Origin: Pseudomonadota bacterium
GTDB taxonomy: Bacteria > Pseudomonadota > Gammaproteobacteria > Burkholderiales > Ferrovaceae
Direction of reading: 5' to 3'
DNA: 10,452 nt
Assembly: GCA_021804705.1 (NCBI GenBank)
Contig: JAJZHC010000035.1
Coordinates: 1 to 10,452 of the forward strand
Shown here: positions 6,572-10,452 of the stretch, in pieces
Position numbering within the stretch: the stretch's first letter is position 1
Layout: every line of letters begins with the position of its first letter
The notes under the pieces: model-generated
The model's database searches: none
What the model saw: only the letters and a program-made list of their open reading frames with translations
What the model was told of the DNA's origin: nothing
Translations under genes and position numbers: made by a program

Positions 6572-7769
6572 AGAGCGCAATGCCGCTACGTTCGGCAACC
6601 GTGGCCATATCCTTGTCGCCCCGACCGGAAAGGTTAACCAGCAGAATCTGTTCCTTTCCCATGGCAGGCGCCATTTTCATGGCCTGTGCCAACGCATGGC
6701 TGGATTCAAGTGCTGGAATGATGCCTTCCATGCGACAAAGCGTATGAAAGGCATGCAACGCCTCGTCGTCATTGATGGCCACATATTCGGCCCGATGGGA
6801 GTCCTTGAGCCAGGCATGCTCGGGCCCGACGCCTGGATAATCGAGACCCGCAGAAATGGAGTGGGTTTCGATGATCTGTCCATTGCTGTCCTGAAGCAGA
6901 TAGGTGCGGTTGCCGTGCAGCACACCAGGAGAACCCGCCACCAGCGAAGCGGCATGGTGCCCGCTGGCCACCCCTTCGCCTCCAGCTTCCACACCCATCA
7001 AGCGTACGGATTCGTGCGGAATATAGGGATAAAAAATGCCCATGGCATTGGAGCCACCACCCACACATGCCAGCACCACATCCGGTTGCCGTCCCGCCAT
7101 TTCGGGCATCTGTGTCAGGCATTCGCGCCCCACCACCGAATTGAAATCGCGCACCATCATAGGATACGGGTGGGGGCCGGCGACCGTACCGATGATGTAG
7201 AACGTGTTTTGAACGTTTGTCACCCAGTCGCGCATGGCTTCGTTGAGCGCATCCTTGAGCGTCCTGGAACCGCTTTCCACCGGCACGACGCGCGCGCCCA
7301 GCAGCTTCATGCGGTAGACGTTCTGGGCTTGGCGCCGGACATCTTCGGAGCCCATGTAAACCACGCATTCCATGCCATAACGCGCGGCCACCGTGGCTGA
7401 CGCCACGCCATGTTGGCCCGCTCCGGTTTCGGCGATGATGCGTTTCTTACCCATGCGTTGCGCCAGCATTGCCTGACCGACTGTATTGTTGATCTTATGT
7501 GCGCCCGTATGGTTGAGGTCCTCACGTTTGAGGTAGATCTGCGCACCCCCCAGTGAATCAGAGAGGCGTCGCGCATGGTAGATGGGACTGGGGCGTCCTA
7601 CGTAATGCTTGAGTTCGTAGGCAAATTCGGTCTGAAACTGCGGATCGTCGCGATAATGCAAGTACTGCGCCTTGAGTTCATCAATGGCCGCGATCAGTGT
7701 CTCTGATACGAATATCCCTCCGTATGGACCAAAGTGGCCCTCTGGGTCAGGCATGTCGTATATCTTCAT
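6570..7769 (-). CDS. trpB: Tryptophan synthase beta subunit TrpB
   Basis: TrpB is the PLP-dependent subunit that joins indole and serine to make tryptophan. The 399-residue protein starts MKIYDMPDPEGHFGPYGGIF, as TrpB1-type enzymes do. The Schiff-base lysine is K92 in HTGAHKINNT, the catalytic glutamate is E114 in AETGAGQHG, and the PLP phosphate loop is GGGSNAMG (237-244). The C-terminal end has PALESSHA (352-359) and NLSGRGDKD (379-387). Length agrees with the family (about 397-405), and nothing is missing. The frame runs 23 codons further upstream to 7838, but the ATG at 7767-7769 gives the standard N-terminus and has AAGGAG 6 nt before it. This start lies inside trpF, giving a 23-nt overlap. 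trpA follows after 10 nt, so subunits of the complex are made side by side. Confidence 0.98.
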   Translation of the reverse strand: MKIYDMPDPEGHFGPYGGIFVSETLIAAIDELKAQYLHYRDDPQFQTEFAYELKHYVGRPSPIYHARRLSDSLGGAQIYLKREDLNHTGAHKINNTVGQAMLAQRMGKKRIIAETGAGQHGVASATVAARYGMECVVYMGSEDVRRQAQNVYRMKLLGARVVPVESGSRTLKDALNEAMRDWVTNVQNTFYIIGTVAGPHPYPMMVRDFNSVVGRECLTQMPEMAGRQPDVVLACVGGGSNAMGIFYPYIPHESVRLMGVEAGGEGVASGHHAASLVAGSPGVLHGNRTYLLQDSNGQIIETHSISAGLDYPGVGPEHAWLKDSHRAEYVAINDDEALHAFHTLCRMEGIIPALESSHALAQAMKMAPAMGKEQILLVNLSGRGDKDMATVAERSGIAL

Positions 7770-8379
7770 TCCTCGCTCCTTGTATGAACTGCTGTACCTT
7801 TCCTGGATCCTTGATTCCCGGAGCGGCTTCCACGCCACTACTGACGTCCACTGCCCATGGCTTTACTGTGCGTATGGCCAGACCCACGTTTTCCGGGGTC
7901 AGGCCGCCCGACAAAATAAGGGGCAACGGCAAAGCGGGCGGCAGAGCGGCCCAGTCAAACGTCTTGCCCGTACCACCGGGCACACCGGCCACATAGGCAT
8001 CCACCAGTAATGCCCGCGCGTGACGATAGCCAACCGCGTATTGTACCAAATCAAGCCCAGGCCTGACGCGCGCAACCTTGATATAGGGCACTTGATAACG
8101 TTCGCAATCCTCAGGAGACTCGTCCCCATGAAACTGCAGGTAGTCAAGCCTGACGCGGGACAGGACTGCATCTACCAGCTCAGGGTTGGCGTCCACGAAC
8201 AAACCCACCACGGAAACAAAAGGAGGCAGAGCCGCCACAATTTCCGCGGCAGTTTCAGCAGTGACCGCACGCGGGCTCGGCTGGTGGAACACCAGGCCGA
8301 GTGCATCTGCGCCCGATCTGGCCACCCATTGCGCATCTTCAGCTCGGGTAATGCCGCAAATTTTGACGCGGGTTGGCAT
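7747..8379 (-). CDS. trpF: Phosphoribosylanthranilate isomerase TrpF
   Basis: TrpF carries out the Amadori rearrangement of N-(5'-phosphoribosyl)anthranilate to CdRP, the third step of the tryptophan branch. This is the single-domain form (210 residues), not the TrpC-TrpF fusion of enterics. The general base C8 sits in VKICGITRAEDA and the general acid D127 in LLVDAYVAG. Further family motifs are ADALGLVFHQPSPR (24-37), GLFVDA (59-64), LDYLQFHGDE (78-87), GGTGKTFDW (135-143) and LSGGLTPENV (156-165), with the phosphate-binding DVSSGVE near 178-184. The start is ATG at 8377-8379, one base after the truA stop; an AGGA about 10 nt upstream lies within truA. The 3' end overlaps trpB by 23 nt. Separation of trpF-trpB-trpA from trpE/G/D/C is usual in betaproteobacteria. 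Confidence 0.97.
   Translation of the reverse strand: MPTRVKICGITRAEDAQWVARSGADALGLVFHQPSPRAVTAETAAEIVAALPPFVSVVGLFVDANPELVDAVLSRVRLDYLQFHGDESPEDCERYQVPYIKVARVRPGLDLVQYAVGYRHARALLVDAYVAGVPGGTGKTFDWAALPPALPLPLILSGGLTPENVGLAIRTVKPWAVDVSSGVEAAPGIKDPGKVQQFIQGARNEDIRHA
7776..7781 (-). promoter_or_regulatory. Shine-Dalgarno of trpB, inside trpF
   Basis: Read on the minus strand this is AAGGAG, 6 nt before the trpB ATG at 7767-7769. It lies within the last codons of trpF and supports the shorter trpB start. A second purine run (GAGGA) directly abuts the ATG. Confidence 0.75.
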
Positions 8380-8380
8380 G

Positions 8381-9178
8381 TCAGATATTTCCTGATCCTA
8401 GCATCGAGTCACACCGTGACGTGTGTTGTGGCAAATGCCAATGAGCCTCATAGCCCACCCCGGTCAAGTAAAGTCCATCGGGAGAAAAGGTTGGTGCTGC
8501 CAAAGTACGATTGCGCGACTTCAAAAGCTCGAGAATCCAGGAGGGGGCCTCGTTACCATGGCCCACGGCCACCAAGGCACCCACCATGTTGCGGACCATG
8601 TGCTGCAAGAAGGCATCTGCCTTGAAAGAAAACCTGAACACCGGCCCGTACTGCATCACGTCCGCCTGCAGCAACGTCTTCAACGGAGTTTTTGCCTGAC
8701 ATTCGGCTGCCCGGAATGCACTGAAGTCGTGCTGCCCCAGCAAAAACTGCGCACCTTGCCGCATTCGATCCAGATCCAGCCTGTGATGATACCACCCCAA
8801 TTTTCCAGCCATCAATGCAGGCCGAACCGGGTGATTGAGCAGCAGGTACTGATACGAACGGCTGTGGGCGGAAAAGCGCGCATGAAACTCTGGCTCAACA
8901 GGATGCGCCCAGAGCACGGCAATGCCGGAGGGCAGCAACGCATTGACGCCGCGCACCCAGGCCGTGAGTGGACGCTGGGCCTGCGTATCGAAATGAACGA
9001 CCTGGCCACAGGCATGAACGCCCCTGTCTGTGCGTCCGGCCGCAATCACACTGATGGGCTCGCTGGCAATGCCAGTCAGCGCAGATTCCAGTGCCTCCTG
9101 AATGGAAAGGCATTCAGGCTGGCGCTGCCATCCGTAATACCCCGAACCGTCGTATTCCACTCCCAATGCGTATCGCAT
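8381..9178 (-). CDS. truA: tRNA pseudouridine(38-40) synthase TruA
   Basis: TruA converts uridines 38, 39 and 40 of the tRNA anticodon arm to pseudouridine. The 265-residue protein begins MRYALGVEYDGSGYYGWQRQ, the normal TruA N-terminus. The catalytic aspartate is D51 in AAGRTDRGVHA. Other landmarks are FHARFSAHSRSYQYLL, HDFSAFRAAECQAKTPLK, and FLQHMVRNMVGALVAVGHG in the C-terminal domain. The frame extends six codons further upstream to two TTG codons at 9191-9196, but those abut a GGAAGG with no usable spacing, and the ATG at 9176-9178 matches the family. No clear Shine-Dalgarno precedes this ATG, so reinitiation from the preceding gene (11 nt away) is plausible. The stop TGA is separated from the trpF start by one base. 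Confidence 0.96.
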   Translation of the reverse strand: MRYALGVEYDGSGYYGWQRQPECLSIQEALESALTGIASEPISVIAAGRTDRGVHACGQVVHFDTQAQRPLTAWVRGVNALLPSGIAVLWAHPVEPEFHARFSAHSRSYQYLLLNHPVRPALMAGKLGWYHHRLDLDRMRQGAQFLLGQHDFSAFRAAECQAKTPLKTLLQADVMQYGPVFRFSFKADAFLQHMVRNMVGALVAVGHGNEAPSWILELLKSRNRTLAAPTFSPDGLYLTGVGYEAHWHLPQHTSRCDSMLGSGNI

Positions 9179-9189
9179 GAGGATTGGTG

Positions 9190-9690
9190 TCAACAACCTT
9201 CCAGTAAAGCCAGCGCAGCATGCTTTTGCTGCAAGTCGCCTCGGGCCATGATGGGGGCGATCGCATCGCGCGCACCTTCAGCGTCACCCTTCCAGACGCA
9301 ATAGCGCGCCACCACCATGAGGTGTTCCGTGGAAAGCTCCTCCAGGGATGTCATGATGAGGGAAATCGAGGCAGACTCTCCCAATCGGGGTGGCGTCTGC
9401 AGGGGCAGGCCGACTTCGGCGAAGTCTTCGCGCGAAATTCCGAGATGCAATTCCAAATCAGGCAGCGCAGTCACTTGAGGCTCGTCAAGGATTTGAGCAG
9501 GCAAGGGCTTGCGACCCACCCACCAGCCCACGGCAAAGATCAGGCTGATCAAGCCTAGAAAGATGCCCCCCAAGAGGACCGCATCGGGATGGATCTCGCT
9601 CCAGACCTGGGCATCCTCCAGTGTGGGCCACTGAAGCTGGGACAAAAACTGCAGCGCCTGGTCCAGCCAGCCTTCTGATTGGGTCTGCAC
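9190..9690 (-). CDS. Short FimV-like membrane protein (C-terminal TPR-type motif, no LysM)
   Basis: The gene sits where betaproteobacteria carry fimV (asd - fimV - truA), but encodes only 166 residues against roughly 800-1000 for typical FimV. What is visible: an acidic N-terminal stretch (about 1-36), one membrane helix (about 37-58, VLLGGIFLGLISLIFAVGWW) followed by R60 and K61, a linker with PDLELHLGIS, and a C-terminal helical part (about 118-166) with WKGDAEGARDAI and HAALALLE. That last part resembles the TPR-like end of FimV (pattern GD.EGAR..L..V...G...Q..A..LL). Charges around the helix predict N-out, C-in, as in FimV. No LysM domain and no signal peptide are seen. FimV proteins organise polar type IV pili and c-di-GMP/cAMP signalling; whether this reduced form does is unknown. 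GTG at 9688-9690 is chosen as start, 2 nt after the asd stop with GGTGG upstream; TTG at 9694-9696 and GTG at 9742-9744 are alternatives. Confidence 0.72.
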   Translation of the reverse strand: MQTQSEGWLDQALQFLSQLQWPTLEDAQVWSEIHPDAVLLGGIFLGLISLIFAVGWWVGRKPLPAQILDEPQVTALPDLELHLGISREDFAEVGLPLQTPPRLGESASISLIMTSLEELSTEHLMVVARYCVWKGDAEGARDAIAPIMARGDLQQKHAALALLEGC

Positions 9691-9692
9691 GC

Positions 9693-10452
9693 TCAATCCA
9701 CCAGAATGCGCAACATGCGACGCAACGGCTCGGCAGCACCCCACAATAATTGATCGCCCACGGTAAAGGCACCCAGGTACTCCGGACCCATCGCAAGCTT
9801 GTGCAACCGGCCTACGGGAACGCTCAGAGTTCCTGAAACAGCGGCGGGAGTAAGGTGACGCTCGCTAGCCTCCCGTTCGTTAGGAATGACCTTGACCCAG
9901 GCATTGCTCGAAGCAATCGCCTGCTCAATGTCCTGCAACGGGATATCGCGCTTGAGCTTGACCGTCAGCCCCTGGGCATGACAGCGCATGGCGCTGATGC
10001 GGACACAAAGACCATCAATGGGCACGCTGCCCGGGCTGCGGAACGGCGGCAACCCGAGAATCTTGTTGCACTCGGCCCCACCCTTCCATTCCTCCTTGCT
10101 CTGGCCGTGTTCGACGGGCACGTCAATCCAGGGAATCAGGCTTCCTGCAAGCGGTACGTTACGGAAATTGGCAGTTGGCAACGTTCCGTTGCGCAAGGTT
10201 TCAGCCACAGTCCGGTCAATGTCAAGAATGGCCGAGGCAGGATCTGCCAGAAGCGATTCCACGCCGCGATGCAACGCACCCATCTGCTGCAGGAGTTCGC
10301 GCATGTTCTGGGCCCCGGCCCCCGACGCAGCCTGGTAGGTCATGGCGGACACCCACTCCACCCAACCATTGCGGAACAATCCACCCATCGCCATCAACAT
10401 CAGGCTGACAGTGCAATTACCGCCAACGAAATCGCGAATGCCGCGATCTAGC
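9693..10452 (-). CDS. asd: Aspartate-semialdehyde dehydrogenase Asd (C-terminal part)
   Basis: Asd reduces aspartyl phosphate to aspartate semialdehyde with NADPH, the branch point for lysine/diaminopimelate, threonine and methionine. About 252 codons of the 3' part are present; the gene runs off the right edge with no start in the window. The frame opens LDRGIRDFVGGNCTVSLM, so the catalytic cysteine (codon 10413-10415, GGNCT) is included. Further on are YQAASGAGAQNMREL, PLAGSLIPWID, EEWKGGAECNKILG, the catalytic histidine in MRCHAQ (codon 9978-9980), LTPAAVSGTLSVPVGRL and the C-terminal FTVGDQLLWGAAEPLRRMLR. These motifs match the Gram-negative Asd type of E. coli rather than the Gram-positive type. 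The internal ATG at 10398-10400 lies after the active-site cysteine and cannot be the start. The stop TGA (9693-9695) is 2 nt from the GTG of the FimV-like gene. Confidence 0.97.
   Translation of the reverse strand, partial: LDRGIRDFVGGNCTVSLMLMAMGGLFRNGWVEWVSAMTYQAASGAGAQNMRELLQQMGALHRGVESLLADPASAILDIDRTVAETLRNGTLPTANFRNVPLAGSLIPWIDVPVEHGQSKEEWKGGAECNKILGLPPFRSPGSVPIDGLCVRISAMRCHAQGLTVKLKRDIPLQDIEQAIASSNAWVKVIPNEREASERHLTPAAVSGTLSVPVGRLHKLAMGPEYLGAFTVGDQLLWGAAEPLRRMLRILVD

Noticed and set aside
6560..6598. Extended TrpA start at the TTG 13 codons upstream.
   Set aside because: It would overlap the end of trpB by 29 nt, add residues not found in the family, and ignore the well-placed AAGGAG before the inner TTG.
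6369..7400. Long plus-strand open frame of 343 codons opposite trpA and trpB.
   Set aside because: It lies fully antisense to two genes with intact catalytic motifs, has a His/Arg/Cys-rich composition typical of reverse-frame reading of GC-rich genes, and shows no domain I recognise.
7770..7838. N-terminal extension of TrpB by 23 codons.
   Set aside because: The extension is only open frame over the 3' end of trpF. The ATG at 7767-7769 has a consensus Shine-Dalgarno and gives the standard TrpB N-terminus.
8423..9304. Long plus-strand open frame of 293 codons opposite truA.
   Set aside because: It is a reverse-frame shadow of truA and the end of the FimV-like gene, with no recognisable motif and no plausible ribosome site.

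Overview
The window is a dense, ordinary block of housekeeping genes from a Gram-negative bacterium, most likely a betaproteobacterium. LpxH (lipid A synthesis) points to a Gram-negative. The order asd - fimV-like - truA - trpF - trpB - trpA - accD - SPOR - cvpA - purF - metZ is the arrangement I know from Burkholderiales, Neisseriales and Nitrosomonadales. I cannot name a genus. Base composition looks moderately GC-rich and even throughout. I see no mobile element, CRISPR array, rRNA, tRNA or sign of recent gene transfer.

Positions 1-976 (+ strand) hold the 3' end of a PpiB-type cyclophilin followed closely by lpxH. From 973 to the right edge everything lies on the minus strand and is read from right to left: asd (5' end outside the window), a very short FimV-like membrane protein, truA, trpF, trpB, trpA, accD, a SPOR-domain (DedD-like) protein, cvpA, purF and metZ. 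These eleven genes are nearly continuous, with gaps of 1 to 23 nt or overlaps of 4 to 23 nt. The only larger space is 73 nt between cvpA and purF. This suggests one long transcript or a few nested ones. The two arms converge at 973-976, where the stop codons of lpxH and metZ overlap.

The cluster joins several pathways. Asd supplies aspartate semialdehyde for lysine, threonine, methionine and cell-wall diaminopimelate, and MetZ makes homocysteine in the methionine branch. TrpF, TrpB and TrpA carry out the last steps of tryptophan synthesis. AccD is a subunit of acetyl-CoA carboxylase, PurF commits PRPP to purine synthesis, and TruA modifies tRNA anticodon arms. The SPOR protein and CvpA are envelope proteins.

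I found no new biological system. The points worth a second look are the strongly shortened FimV-like protein between asd and truA, the absence of folC between accD and the SPOR gene, the non-ATG starts (notably a TTG start for trpA fixed by a Shine-Dalgarno that overlaps the trpB stop), and the lack of terminator space where lpxH and metZ converge.
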